DNA from: Nicotiana tabacum
Taxonomy: Eukaryota; Streptophyta; Magnoliopsida; Solanales; Solanaceae
Reading direction: 5' to 3'
DNA: 64,000 nucleotides
Assembly (NCBI RefSeq): GCF_000715075.1
Contig: NC_134080.1
Location: forward strand, 33,956,758 to 34,020,757
The position numbers and the translations under genes are program-made. Shown in pieces: positions 35,188 through 47,031 of the stretch (the stretch's first letter is position 1; each line of letters begins with the position of its first letter). Under the pieces are notes generated by a model. It ran no database searches and was not told where the DNA came from. It saw only the letters and a list, made by a program, of their open reading frames with translations.

Positions 35188-35535
35188 GGTTGTGGTGCGA
35201 TGGTTGGGACTCCTCCCCGTTCAGTGGTGGATATACAGGGCAATGTGTAGGTTCCCGGGAACCAAGTAGCTTTTGCACAGTCCTTGTATATATATTAAAA
35301 AATTTATTAAATATCTATAAATATTTGACTGTGAATCCAATTACTAACTTGAGATCGTTATAGGAATCCATAAACTTGAGAGTCGGGATCCGCCTTTATC
35401 CCTATTTAACCAAAGTTCTCGCATTCGAGTTGGAAAATAGAGAACCTCTTGGCAAAGAGCACTTTTACCCCTTAGTGGGCTTACCTGGCATTAATTCATA
35501 TTAGCAGGACCAATGAGTTTCAAATATCGGATGCC
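35188..35535 (+). mobile_element. SINE split by a hAT-like MITE
   Basis: The left part GTGGTGCGATGGTTGGGAC (A-box region) and the right part from about 35407, containing ATTCGAGTTGG (B-box-like) and CTTTTACCCCTTAGTGGGC, read as one Solanaceae-type SINE when 35222-35406 is ignored. No flanking duplication is evident. The right border is approximate. Confidence 0.6.
35222..35398. mobile_element. hAT-like MITE inside the SINE
   Basis: Left end CAGTGGTGGATA and right end GGATCCGCC are degenerate versions of the inverted repeat seen at 31207. The 8-bp flanks TCCCCGTT (35214-35221) and TCCCTATT (35399-35406) agree at 6/8. Confidence 0.6.
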
Positions 35536-36591
35536 TAAAGCCAAAAGAGACAAAATAAGTATTTAACCATTGTCAAGACACAGAATGTAATTTAGAACCA
35601 TTATCAAATACACAAAGTAGTTCAGATGCTTTTGTAACACTAAATAGTTACACCTTGTTGTCTCAGATACGTCCATAAATCAACAACTAAGAAAGGAAGC
35701 AGAATATTTAGTACAATAAAAAGTTACCCCTTAAAGATGATATTAACAAAAAAGGATGGTGCATATATTCCCAGTTCCCATCTCAGTCTCACTGTCTGAT
35801 CGAGTGAAGTGCGTAGAGAACAAGTTCATTGACTAGACAGTCAACGACCATTTTTTCTTCAACCATAGCTTTCTCGTGATTCTACATGCCTAAATGTGCA
35901 TCCCATAGTTCCCTGCTAAAAGTTCTAAAATTAAAGTTGAAGATAATTAGCTATCAAAGGAATCTGGAAAAATAACACGAGAAAAACATGAGTGGATTAA
36001 TAATAAAATCAACAAATCCCAACAGCAATTAAGACAGTAAAACATCAAGAATTGGAATTGCAGTTAATCTTGTCTTAAATAATTATCCTCCACAGGGCGG
36101 ATAAATATTGAAGGCAACAGGTGCAGGATAAACTTTGCATTCACTGACTTAAAATCTTTAATATGCCTTTGGAATCTTCGGAGCAAAAGGGATCAGTAAA
36201 TTATGCTAAAATTGCAGAAATATGACACCATAAAGGGTGATCTTGAAGTTTTGTCTCATGCTTTACAAAACTTTTTAAACTTGAAGGTTTGCCATGGGAC
36301 AAACAGGGTCAAAAGTTCAAGATCACCCTCTTCCGAGGTCATTCTTGTAAATCACTTGAATAATTATTGCTTGACAAGTTAAAATTCTTTTAGATAATTT
36401 CTAAAATATATGTTTATCCTAAAAAAAAAGTGAAAAATCAATACCAAAAATTGATTATGTTATCCCTTGAACTCCGAATCTCATTATCTATTTGAAAGTA
36501 CTTTTTCTTCCCTTTTGTGTATTAGGGAAATCCTATTTCTGAGACATGCGTGTTATTCAATGCACGGATTATCAGTAATCTGAGGTTTGGA

Positions 36592-36924
36592 TGTAGTAGA
36601 CTAGGAGCTATAACAGAGAAAGCTCGAAGCTTAGCTATGGTGATGGAAAAAGAAGAGTCGAAAAGAGAGAAGAATAAAGACTATAGGAGTAGACTGTAAT
36701 TGTTTTATGATATCCAAAATATAATACAATGGCCTATAGGTACTGTATTGAGCTGGAATGAAAGATTCCTTCAAACACTTCTCAACTAGCTCTAACTAAC
36801 TTTTGATTCTGTTACTAACTTTCGGAACTAACTAACCCCTAACCACCCTAACTGTCACATTCTTTATTAAAATCAGTCCACTTATACTAATTGTATCACT
36901 AATTACAATTTGTATAATAGTACA
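36592..36924 (-). repeat. Chromovirus 3' LTR
   Basis: The minus-strand start TGTACTATTATAC follows a polypurine-like CTCTTTTGGGGGGA. The end is taken as CTACTACA because it mirrors the TGTA start. The left border is uncertain by tens of bases, since the second LTR is not in the window. Confidence 0.5.
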
Positions 36925-36982
36925 TCCCCCCAAAAGAGATCCTTGTCCTCAAGGATCAAAGTGAGGAAATCGAATTTTAAGC

Positions 36983-38652
36983 TCAGTGTAGTATTCCCCA
37001 CGTAGCATCATCAGCTGGTATGCCAAGCCATTTAACATATTCTGCAACAACCTTATTTCCCTTTTTTACCATTCTTCTATGCAAAACCACATCTAGTTCA
37101 GGGCAGTTAGGATCGGCAATGTCCACCACTAGAGGGTAAGAGATATATTCAGGAACAACATGACACTTCTTCAACAAGGAAACATGGACAGTTGGATAAA
37201 TTTTGACTAATGCTGGAAGCAAAAGAGTGTAGGCTACAAAGCATATCTTCTTGATCACTTGAAATGGTCCATAGAACTTAGCAACTAACTTGTGATATGG
37301 CTGAGAAAAGATAGGTGTTTGCTTATAGGGTTGAACCTTTAAGTAGACCCAATCTCCAACTTGAAATGATCTGTCACTCTTGTGTTTGTCAACTTGATTC
37401 TTCATTCGAAGTTGGGCTCTTGACAAATAATGTTTGAGTAGTTGTAGTTTGAGTTCCCTAGTAGTAAGGATATTGTCCACCTCACTTGCAACTGATTCAC
37501 CGGGAATGTAGGGAAGGTGTAAAGGAGGAGGTCTGCCATATAAAGCTTCAAATGAAGTGGTATGAATGGCTGAGTGATAGTTGGTATTGTACCAATACTC
37601 AGCCATAGGAGACAGGATAACCAGCCATGAGGTTCCTCTACACAAAAGCAGCATAGATGAGTTTCTAGGCACCTGTTCACCACCTCTGTTTGGCCATCTG
37701 ACTGAGGGTGGTAAGTTGAGGACATGTTGAGTTGCACACCTTGTAATGCAAAAATCTCCTGCAAAAAAAAATGCTCAGGAAGACAATATCTCTGTCACTG
37801 TTGATGACTTCAGGAAAACCATGTTGCTTGACAATATTATCTAAGAAGACCTGGGCTACTGTTTGGGCAGTATAGGGGTGTTTCAAGGCAAGGAAGTGAA
37901 CATACTTGCTTACCCTGTCTACAACTACCATAATCAGTTCATACCCTTTAACTTTTGGTAAGCCATCAATAAAATCTATATAATTTGAGACCAAATAGTG
38001 TCAGATATAGGTAAGGGTGCTAATAGTCCAGGTGATGCTGCTAGATCAGCCTTGCTCTTTTGACATACATCACACCCTTGTACATAAGTTTTGACATCCT
38101 TCCTGAGTTTTTTTCTAGTAGAACAGTGTTTGTAATCTTTTGAGAGTAGCTTCTAGTCCTAAGTGACCACCATGTAAGGTGTTATGCCAATGAGATATAA
38201 TGGTCTGTCTGATGGGGCCCTTGCCTGCAACCAGCTTGCTTTTTCTTCTTAGCTGCTGATGGGACCAAGTGTACTGAGAATGCTTAGTAGAGTCTACTTG
38301 TACTTCTTCAATTAACTTCTTCAATTCTAGATCCTGGTCCCAATTGTCAAGAATGGCTTGCAGCATCTCAAAAGGTTGAGTGAAGACCACCATGGCTAAT
38401 AATTCATCACCGATCCTTGATAGTGCATCAACCACTTTTTAGCTCCCTCTTTATACTTTATGACATAGCCAACGGGCATTAGTTTGGTTAACCACCTAAG
38501 CTGAGTGTTGGTGTGAATTTTCTTCTCCATCAAAAACTTCAATGCTTTCTGATCAGTTCTAATGATAAACCTTTGGCCCAATAGGTATAGAGACCATTTC
38601 ATTACTGCACGTCCAATAGCAAGTAATTCTCTGTCATACACGGACATAAGTG
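36983..38652 (-). pseudogene. Chromovirus RNase H end, integrase and chromodomain remnant
   Basis: From right to left: the RNase H part containing SVYDRELLAIGRAVMKW (about 38630) and IRTDQKALKFLM, an integrase zinc-finger region near HLGLEATLKRL (about 38150), core motifs DFIDGLP, NSDRDIVF and HPQSDGQTEVVN, then a chromodomain-like tail (EYVKWLGIPADDATW) near 37000. Breaks: a TAG in place of the Trp usual after LFY (about 38115), a frameshift near 37985, another near 37770, and another just before the end, where the alternative frame continues as a typical chromovirus C-terminus. Non-functional. Confidence 0.82.
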
Positions 38653-39004
38653 TTGAAGTTTGGCAAAATGGCAAAGTCCCACATTGGTTGGGAGTTAAGT
38701 TTGGGGGGGATTTTTCCCCTATAAAAGAAGGCCTAATGTTTAGGATTGAGATACACCTCTCATTTGCCTTCTCATCTGTTTAAGACATTTGTATCTTCTC
38801 TCTTTAGTATTATTTCACTTGTATTTTGGAGTGGAATAAAATATTGGTTGTGTCCGAGGAGTAGGCAAAATTAGCCGAACCTCGTAAATTCTGGTGTTCC
38901 CTTTATTGTTGCTTTATTATCTTATTTATTATTTGGTGGCTGTCATAATTTTTGGTATAGTAGTTGTGACTTATTCACACTATATACATTTGGCTTCCGC
39001 AACA
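38651..39004 (+). repeat. Copia-1 5' LTR
   Basis: TGTTG...CAACA ends, near-identical to 43300-43652. CCCCTATAAAAGAAGG at about 38718-38733 is a clear TATA region. Confidence 0.93.
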
Positions 39005-39006
39005 AT

Positions 39007-39018
39007 TGGTATCAGAGC
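39007..39018 (+). other. Copia-1 primer-binding site
   Basis: TGGTATCAGAGC, complementary to the 3' end of initiator Met-tRNA, lies three bases after the LTR. Confidence 0.9.
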
Positions 39019-39190
39019 CAAGGTACTGTCTAAGTATGCTCTGTGGTTGCAGCATAGTCTGATCTTCCACATCAAAAAAGATTTATCTTGGTAACTGAGT
39101 CAAGGTTCTGTCTGAGTATGCTCTGTGGTTGCAGCTTAGTCTGATCTTCTACATCAGAAAGGAATAATCTTGATTTGTGTCGTCAGCTAT
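39019..39190 (+). repeat. Tandem duplication in the copia-1 leader
   Basis: Two copies of about 83-bp blocks share AGTATGCTCTGTGGTTGCAG and AGTCTGATCTTC. They start near 39018 and 39100 and differ at a handful of positions. Confidence 0.8.
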
Positions 39191-39211
39191 TAAATAATAT
39201 TTGTGTCAAAG

Positions 39212-42200
39212 ATGGGAGACAATAAACAAGAAGAATCTACATCAAGTGTCAACAATACGTCATCATTGGCATCTTCGCTTATGACAAGAATTGTGTCAAA
39301 TGCGAAATTTGCGGTCGAAATATTTGACGGGTCCGGGCATTTTGGGATGTGGCAAGGCGAGGTTCTAGATGTCCTTTTTCAACAAGGGCTAGATCTGGCC
39401 ATTGAAGAAAAGAAACCAGATGTTATTGGAGAAGAAGATTGGAGAATTATCAACCGTGTTGCTTGCGGTACCATTCGATCCTACCTTGCTAGAGAGCAGA
39501 AATATCCATACACAAAGGAAACTTCTGCAAGTAAATTATGGAAAGCACTGGAGGATAAATTTTTGAAGAAAAACAGTCAAAATAAATTGTACATGAAGAA
39601 GAGACTGTTTCACTTCACCTATGTTCCTAGTACCACGATGAATGAACATATCACCAGTTTCAATAAGTTGGTCACAGATTTGCAAAATATGGATACAACT
39701 TATGATGATGGTGACTTGGCCTTAATGTTGTTGGCGTCACTTCCTGATGAGTACGAGCACCTTGAAACTACTCTACTCCATGGAAATGACGAAATTTCTC
39801 TCAGAGAAGTTTGTTCGGCTTTGTACAGCTATGAACAAAGAAAGCGAGAAAAACAGAAGGGCGGAGAAGGAGAAGCACTGTTTGTGAGGGGTCGTCCTCA
39901 AAATCAAACGAGGACAAAGAAGGGAAGATCCAAGTCAAGATCCAGACCCAGCAAAGATGAATGTGCCTTTTGTCGAGAAAAAGGGCACTGGAAGAAAGAC
40001 TGTCCGAAGTTGAAGAATAAGGCCAAACATAACAATGGAAAGGCTATTATGGATTCAAATGTAGCTGATTGTGATGATTCAGACTTCTCATTAGTTACAA
40101 CAGAGTCATCAACATCATCAGACATATGGTTGATGGACTCGGCTTGTAGCTATCATATGTGTCCCAACAGGGACTGGTTCGTGGAATTTCAAGAAGGAGA
40201 ATATGGAGTCGTCCACATAGCGGATAACAACCCTCTTACCTCATATGGCATTGGTTCAATACGATTAAGGAACCATGATGGAATGATCAGAACATTGATA
40301 GATGTTCGATATGTACCGGATTTGAAGAAGAATTTCATCTCTGTGGGAGCCCTAGAATCAAAAGGGTTTAAAATCATTGCAGAAAATGGAGTGATGAGAG
40401 TATGCTCCGGTGCACTAGTGGTAATGAAGGCTAATCGGAAGAATAATAATATGTACCGCTATCGTGGCAGTACAGTTATTGGGACAACGACAGTGACATC
40501 CAGTGATGACAAAGAAGCAGAAGCAACCAAGCTATGGCACATGCGCTTGGGACATGCTGGAGGAAAATCCTTGAAAACTCTATCAGATCAAGGATTGTTA
40601 AAAGGAGTAAAGGCTTGCAACTTGGAGTTTTGTGAGCATTGTGTTAAAGGGAAACAGACAAGGGTTAAATTTGGTACAACGATCCATAATACTAAAGACA
40701 TTTTGGATTATGTACACTCAGATGTTTGGGGTCCTTCCAAAACACCTTCATTGGGTGGGAAACACTATTTTGTAACCTTTATTGATGATTTTTCTCGAAG
40801 AGTATGGGTGTATACAATGAAGAGCAAAGATGAAGTGTTGGGAATTTTTCTCAAATGGAAGACGATGGTGGAGAATCAAACAGGCAAGAGGATCAAGTGT
40901 ATTCGCACAAACAATGGAGGTGAATACAAAATGATCATTTCAATAAGGTCTGTGAAAATGATGGCATCGTCCGACACTTCACTGTTAGACATACACCACA
41001 ACAAAATGGAGTGGCAGAACGTATGAACCGGACCTTGCTGGAGAAGGTACGGTGTATGTTGTCCAATGCTGGCTTGGGCAAAGAATTTTGGGCTGAGGCA
41101 ATTACATATGCATGCCACCTCATTAATCGTCTACCATCTACTGCTATTGATGGCAAGACACCATTTGAAAAATGGTATGGAAAACCTGCTGTAGATTATA
41201 ACTCTTTGCACGTGTTTGGCTCAACTGCATATTATCATGTGACGGAGTCAAAATTGGATCTAAGGGCAAAGAAGGCTATTTTTATGGGAATTACTTCTGG
41301 AGTCAAAGGATATCGCTTATGGTGTCCTATGACAAAGAAAGTAATATTCAGCAGAGATGTTACCTTTCATGAATCTGCTATGGTAAATAAGGTAACAGAA
41401 GACACCAAACAAAATAAAGGTGCTTCTAAGCAGGTGGAGTTTGAGGGAAAATTTATTTTTCCTACACAAGAAGCAGAGGAGGAAACAAATGAAGATTACC
41501 CTCTGGAAGGAGAGCCAGTAGAGGAGATTCCAACTCAGGAACCTCAACAACAACTTGAATCAATAGCAACCAGCAGGCCAAAAAGAACAATAACGAAACC
41601 TGTTCGTCTCATAGAGACGGTTGCTTGTGCAACCTCAATTGTAGCTGATGATGTTCCTACTACTTATAAAGACGCTGTCCAAAGTTCAGAAGAAGATAAG
41701 TGGAGGATTGTCATGAATGATGAAATACAGTCCCTTCATCAGAATCATACATGGAGATTGGCCAATCTCCCGAAGGGAAAGAAAGCAATTGGGTACAAAT
41801 GGGTATTTGCAAAGAAGGAAGGATTTCCTAACCAAGTAGATGTTCGCTACAAAGCAAGATTGGTGGCCAAAGTATATGCTCAAAAGGAGGGAATTGATTA
41901 CAATGAAGTGTTTTATCCAGTTGTAAAACATTCCTCTATTAGAATTATGTTGGCTTTGGTAGCACAATTGGATTTGGAACTAGTTCAGATAGATGTAAAA
42001 ACTGCGTTTTTACATGGAAACTTGGAGGAGGAAATCTACATGACTCAGCCAGAAGGATTCAAAGTTGCTGGAAAAGAAAATATGGTGTGCAAACTTGAAA
42101 AATCGTTGTACGGATTGAAACAATCTTCTAGACAATGGTACAAGCGATTTGACGAGTTTATGTTACGGCAAGGGTACAAGAGAAGCAAATACGATCATTG

Positions 42201-43221
42201 TGTGTATTTTCACAAGCTTAAAGATGGTTCCTTTGTATATCTTCTCCTATATGTTGATGATATGTTGATAGCTTCCAAGAATTCGGAAGAAATTGATAAG
42301 TTGAAGATTTAACTGAAGAAGGAGTTCGAGATGAAGGATTTGGGTGAGGCAAAGAAAATTCTTGGCATGAAGATAATTAGAGATAGACGTTCAAAGAAAC
42401 TCTGTTTATCTCAAAAGGAATATTTGAAGAGAGTACTTCAACGTTTTGGCATAGATGACAAGACTAAGCCAGTTAGTACTCCACTTGCTTCCCATTTTAA
42501 GCTAAGTACTATTATGTCGCCAATGGATGAAGCTGAACGAGAGTATATGTCAAAGGTACCATACGCAAATGCTGTTGGTAGCTTGATGTATGCAATGGTT
42601 TGCACAAGGCCTGACATTTCACAAGCTGTTGGAGTTATTAGCAGATATATGCACAATCCAGGGAAGGAGCATTGGCAAGCTGTGAAGTGGATTCTACGGT
42701 ATATTCATAATACTGTAGATATCAGGTTAGTTTTTGAGCAGGAATACAATCAGTCTGTAGTTGGATATTGTGACTCAGATTTTGCGGGTGATCTGGACAA
42801 ACGAAGATCAACTACTGGTTATGTGTTTACTTTTGCAAAAGCACCAGTTAGTTGGAAGTCTACTTTGCAGTCAACAGTTGCTTTGTCTACAACAGAGGCA
42901 GAGTACATGGCTATTACAGAGGCTGTGAAGGAGGCAATTTGGCTTCAAGGATTGCTAAAGGAGCTTGGTGTTGAACAAAAATGTATCACAATTTTTTGTG
43001 ATAGTCAAAGTGCTATTCAATTAGCGAAGAACCAAGTTTATCATGCAAGGACGAAGCATATTGATGTTCGGTATCATTTCGTACGAGAAATCATAGAAGA
43101 AGGAGGAGTCACAATGAAGAAAATTCATACTACGGAGAATCTTGCTGATATGCTAACTAAGGTGGTGACTGCGATCAAGTTTCAACATTGTTTGGATTTG
43201 ATCAACATTGTTGAACACTGA
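39212..43221 (+). pseudogene. Copia-1 gag-pol, one frameshift and one stop
   Basis: ATG at 39212. Gag runs to about 39950, with the zinc knuckle CAFCREKGHWKKDC (about 39959-40000). A protease-like WLMDSACSYHM follows, where the usual DSG or DTG appears as DSA. The integrase has its HHCC finger (HMRLGHAG...CEHC) and a core in which the second catalytic Asp is Asn (RTNNGGEY, about 40903). RT has YVDD at about 42251-42262, and RNase H ends at 43221. Damage: one A missing from the A run near 40927-40931 shifts the frame, and an in-frame TAA sits at 42310. All else is open, so the loss of function is recent. Confidence 0.92.
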
Positions 43222-43287
43222 AGATTGAAGATGAAGACACAACCAAAATTTGTTATTGAGAGAGAATTGAAAATGTGGAATTTTGCC

Positions 43288-43299
43288 AAGGTGGAGATT
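43288..43299 (+). other. Copia-1 polypurine tract
   Basis: AAGGTGGAGATT lies directly before the 3' LTR, the usual copia arrangement. Confidence 0.8.
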
Positions 43300-43652
43300 T
43301 GTTGAAGTTTGGCAAAATGGCAAAGTCCCACATTGGTTGGGAGTTAAGTTTGGGGGGATTTTTCCCCTATAAAAGAAGGCCTAATGTTTAGGATTGAAAC
43401 ACACCTCTCATTTGCCTTCTCATCTGTTTAAGGCATTTGTATCTTCTCTCTTTAGTATTATTTCACTTGTATTTTGGAGTGGAGTAAAATATTGGTTGTG
43501 TCCGAGGAGTAGGCAAAATTAGCCGAACCTCGTAAATTCTGGTGTTCCCTTTATTGTTGCTTTATTGTCTTATTTATTATTTGGTGGCTGTCATAATTTT
43601 TGGTATAGTAGTTGTGACTTATTCACACTATATACATTTGGTTTCCGCAACA
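43300..43652 (+). repeat. Copia-1 3' LTR
   Basis: Near-identical to 38651-39004, with the same TGTTG...CAACA ends. Confidence 0.93.
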
Positions 43653-44921
43653 AGTGTTTTCTTATGAGATAAGAGTCTTGCTAGTAAAGGCAATGGGGTG
43701 GCCCTGTTGCACAAGCATTGCCCTTATCCCATAATCACTAGTATCAGTCTCCACTACAAAAGTTTTGGTGAAGTCAGGGAGAGCTAGTACAAGAGCTTGA
43801 GTTAGTGTTTTCTTCAGTTCATTGAAAGCCTAAGCAGCTTGTGGTGACCATCTGAATTCTTCCTTCTTTAAGAGGTCAATCAGTGGTCGACTAATGACTC
43901 CAAAACTTCTGATAAATCTTTTGCAGTAGCCTGCCAATTCCAACAACCCTTTTAATTTCTTAAGGGTGGTGGGAATGAGCCAATTATGTATAGCTGTAAT
44001 TTTCTGAGGATATGTTGAGACACCTTCAGCAGTAGTGATAAAGTGACACAAATATTCAATCCTTTGAACTCCAAAAGAGCATTTGCTCATTTTTGCAGAT
44101 AACTGAAAGCCTCATTTCTTCAAAGACCAATTGTAGGTGTTGCAGATGCTTTTGCATACTCTTGTTGTATATCAAGATATCATCAAAGAAGACTAGAATA
44201 AATTTCCTTAAGAACTGATGGAACACATAATTCATGAGGCCTTGGAAGGTAGTTGGTGCATTAGATAATCCAAAAAACATAACAAGATACTCATAGTGAC
44301 CTGAATGAGTTCTAAAGGTTGTTGAATATCAACAGCAGCCATCCTTAACTAATGATAGCCTGACCTTAGATCAATTTTTTTTAAAAAATCTCTGAACCAC
44401 GTAACTCATCCAACAAATCTTCCACAATGGGGATTGGAAATTTGTTCTCAATAGTCTGCTTGTTGAGGTCCGTGTAGTCTACACACAACCTCCAGGTGCC
44501 ATTCTTTTTACCTACTAAAACTACAGGAGACGTAAATGGGCTGCAACTAGGCAGAATTATGCCTTGATTCGACATTTGTTGAACCAAGCCCTCAATGATG
44601 TTTATTTTTTTTTACTGCAGGATACCTACAACGTCTTTTGTTTATAGGTTCAGCACTATTTTGAAGAATAATTTGGTGATCAACCATTCCTCGAGATGGT
44701 GGTAATGCAGTAGATTCAACAAATAAATCCTTGTACTTCTCTCACAGAAAGGTTAAACCGAATCATTTCTGCAATTTTCACCACTAGTCTCTAAAGAGTA
44801 CTACTATATACTCTTATCTTCTACACATGGAATAACTTGAATCACTGCAAGTTGAGGTTGATTACCTGATAACTTCGCTAACTTTTCAGCATTGGCAGAT
44901 TTAATTTGATTACCAGCACTC
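43653..44921 (-). pseudogene. Chromovirus RT remnant
   Basis: Right to left: a protease-RT linker (44600-44921, broken), the RT fingers with GTWRLCVDYTDLNKQT (about 44450-44500), the palm with VFFDDILIY (FFDD form of the catalytic box, about 44180) and the thumb/connection to about 43830, ending near 43660 in the RNase H that resumes at 38652. Several stops and frame changes. This is the 5' continuation of the remnant at 36983-38652. Confidence 0.82.
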
Positions 44922-45917
44922 TGTTAGGGATATAGTAGATATGCCCTAGATCCAATCTCATATTTGATGATTTGAACATATTTTTGTGAATGTTATTTGA
45001 TATAAAAATATATGGCATTTGATATTCTTTTATATATCATAGTTATTATTAATTATTTGATTAATTTGATAAGGTCCTTGATTAAATTTTGAGATTTGTC
45101 ATCGTGATAGAGATCATGATAATGAGAGCAAAGTCTCTTACAATTTAATCTAAATTTGTTCTTGATCGTAGGATTATTAATTTGGACATTAGTAATCCGG
45201 TTAGATCAATATTTATGTGATCGTCTTTATTGGATAAAGATTAGTTGATCTCATTAACTAAATTACATAGATAGATGATGCATATAGAGATATGATCATT
45301 GAATCGACTCATTGGATAATTCCTAATGGTTAGAATTACCATAAACTGTCAATAGGATATTCTCTTGAAGAATGTGATGTAACCGTTTCCTTTGACCTGA
45401 GATCGTCATAGTAATTGGAAAGTTATTTATTGTGCTTTGATACTAGACACCAATGGCCCTAGGGCGATAGTTGAAAGGATATTGGGTATGATTAAATGCT
45501 TGTAGAATTAGTGATTGTTCAAGATGGAATCTGTCAACTCTTGTAATGAGTTTAAGCTCCATGTTGTCATGAATTATAAATGACCAAACTAAGACCTTGG
45601 CCAGGGCAATTGAATGAAAGAAGAAATGAGTTTCTTAGGTCATTCAATGGTTGATTATATCTGATATGAACACATAGTTGGTCGCCTATTTTGTTCGCGG
45701 GTTTTGTTGATCAAAGAGTTGATAACAAGGATCGGTCTCGGTGTGGATACGCATAGAGTCTTCGCACTATCGAAGAAATTTGAAACGAGACTCTCTTCAC
45801 CAGGTACGTCTTAGATCCGATCTTTGACATGTAAATAAATTTTAAACACGAAAAGATCTGCCTAGGATTGTTATTGTCTTCCGCTGCGTGTTACGAACAC
45901 CTATACGCAATCCTACA
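44922..45917 (+). repeat. Copia-2 5' LTR
   Basis: It starts TGTTAGGGATATAG, ends CGCAATCCTACA, and is followed by the primer site. The partner LTR is not in the window. Confidence 0.8.
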
Positions 45918-45918
45918 G

Positions 45919-45930
45919 TGGTATCAGAGC
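45919..45930 (+). other. Copia-2 primer-binding site
   Basis: TGGTATCAGAGC, one base after the LTR, complementary to initiator Met-tRNA. Confidence 0.9.
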
Positions 45931-47031
45931 AGTGGTTTATTGTGTCTAAAATTTATTTACGAAATATTTTAATATTATATTTGAAGAGTTCAAACCATAA
46001 TACATGTGTCTTGTGCGATAGTCAAATCGTTTGAATGTTGATATTATTTTATTATAGATAAAATATGTATTCATATAGCTATTGAGATAGTTCATAACTT
46101 GAATTTGAAATTATGTATTAGATACGATGGGAATCTATAATCGGTTACATGATTCTATTGTTATTTTTAATTGTTATTAGTTCATGAGATGTTAATTAAT
46201 AATGATATTCTGGCATGAATTACTTTTTTGTGATATATGTGATATATAGATTAAACATGTTAGAAGAATGTTGAATTTTATTTTTATGTCACGTGCTTGT
46301 TCATTACATAATTTTGAATTATTTATTACATGTGATGTAAATCAATTTAGGACTAAGCATGTAGACAACTTGAACTAAATTCACATGCTATAAAAGATTT
46401 GATCTTCATGTTATTAAAATTATTTTAGTAACAATTCCCTCTTACTAAAATTTGAGTTCTTAAATAATAAAATATAAGATATTTTATTATAAGAGCTATC
46501 CATCAAGGTAAATAATTTTACTTATTTCTTGTTTATAAGGAGCGGCCTGACTACCAGGAGACTTATAGTTCGAGAATATATTAAAATTATTTATTGCATT
46601 AAATGTATGGATTGAAAGAATTATTCAATTTTACACTAAACGTCTGGACTACTCGGGGGAGTATAAAATTTAATAAGTTCTTTGCTATCATGATGGTTGA
46701 ACTCAACTATGCCAATAGGATCGACCTGACTACCAGGGGACTATTTGACATAGAGCTATTTAAGAAAATTGTATGGGGATACAATTGGTAAGAGTACCTA
46801 CCTTTAAAATATATGTGAGAAACGACTTGACTTCCAAGGGGCTCATACATATTGTTAAAGGATTCCGTTACTACACTAACAGAAATAAAGATTTCGTAAA
46901 CTATAATGAGGGTAAATAGTTTAAAATAATTAGTGGAAATATCATTTAGATAAAAGTCCATGTCTTTATGATATATGCAAATATGTTCTTATATTATTGC
47001 CTTTTCTTTTCTATATTTTAGATTTCTCAGT
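45931..47031 (+). other. Copia-2 leader with four hairpin-like repeats
   Basis: No gene. A short unit CCTGACTACCAGG-GGACT recurs at about 46546, 46645 (variant CTGGACTACTCGG), 46727 and 46826 (variant CTTGACTTCCAAGG), spaced 80-100 bp. Each can fold into a 4-bp stem with a 5-base ACTAC/ACTTC loop. The sequence is otherwise AT-rich. Confidence 0.6.

Larger units (their letters stand above)
34593..36591. other. Upstream region of the MSL gene and spacer
   Basis: No gene is supported. A tandem duplication of about 33 bp (core ATATGTGTGCTTTAAGTAGG) lies at about 34628-34690, just upstream of the MSL start codon and probably in its promoter or leader. A split SINE follows at 35188. The rest is AT-rich with no clear element. 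Confidence 0.5.
38651..43652 (+). mobile_element. Copia-1: young Ty1/copia element
   Basis: It has two LTRs of 354 and 353 bp, a Met-tRNA primer site, one gag-pol frame and a polypurine tract. The LTRs differ by about six substitutions and one indel. It sits inside the chromovirus RNase H. Removing it with one copy of AAGTG restores that reading frame exactly. Domain order protease-integrase-RT-RNaseH and the Tnt1-like motifs suggest the Tork lineage (tentative). Confidence 0.93.
36592..44921 (-). mobile_element. Decayed minus-strand chromovirus (Ty3/gypsy), split and truncated
   Basis: Reading right to left: protease-RT linker, RT, RNase H, integrase, chromodomain-like end, polypurine tract and 3' LTR. 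A copia element (38651-43652) interrupts the RNase H. A second copia element starts at 44922, so gag and the 5' LTR would lie to the right, beyond the nested elements and outside the window. Many stops and frameshifts make it the oldest LTR element here. Confidence 0.85.
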
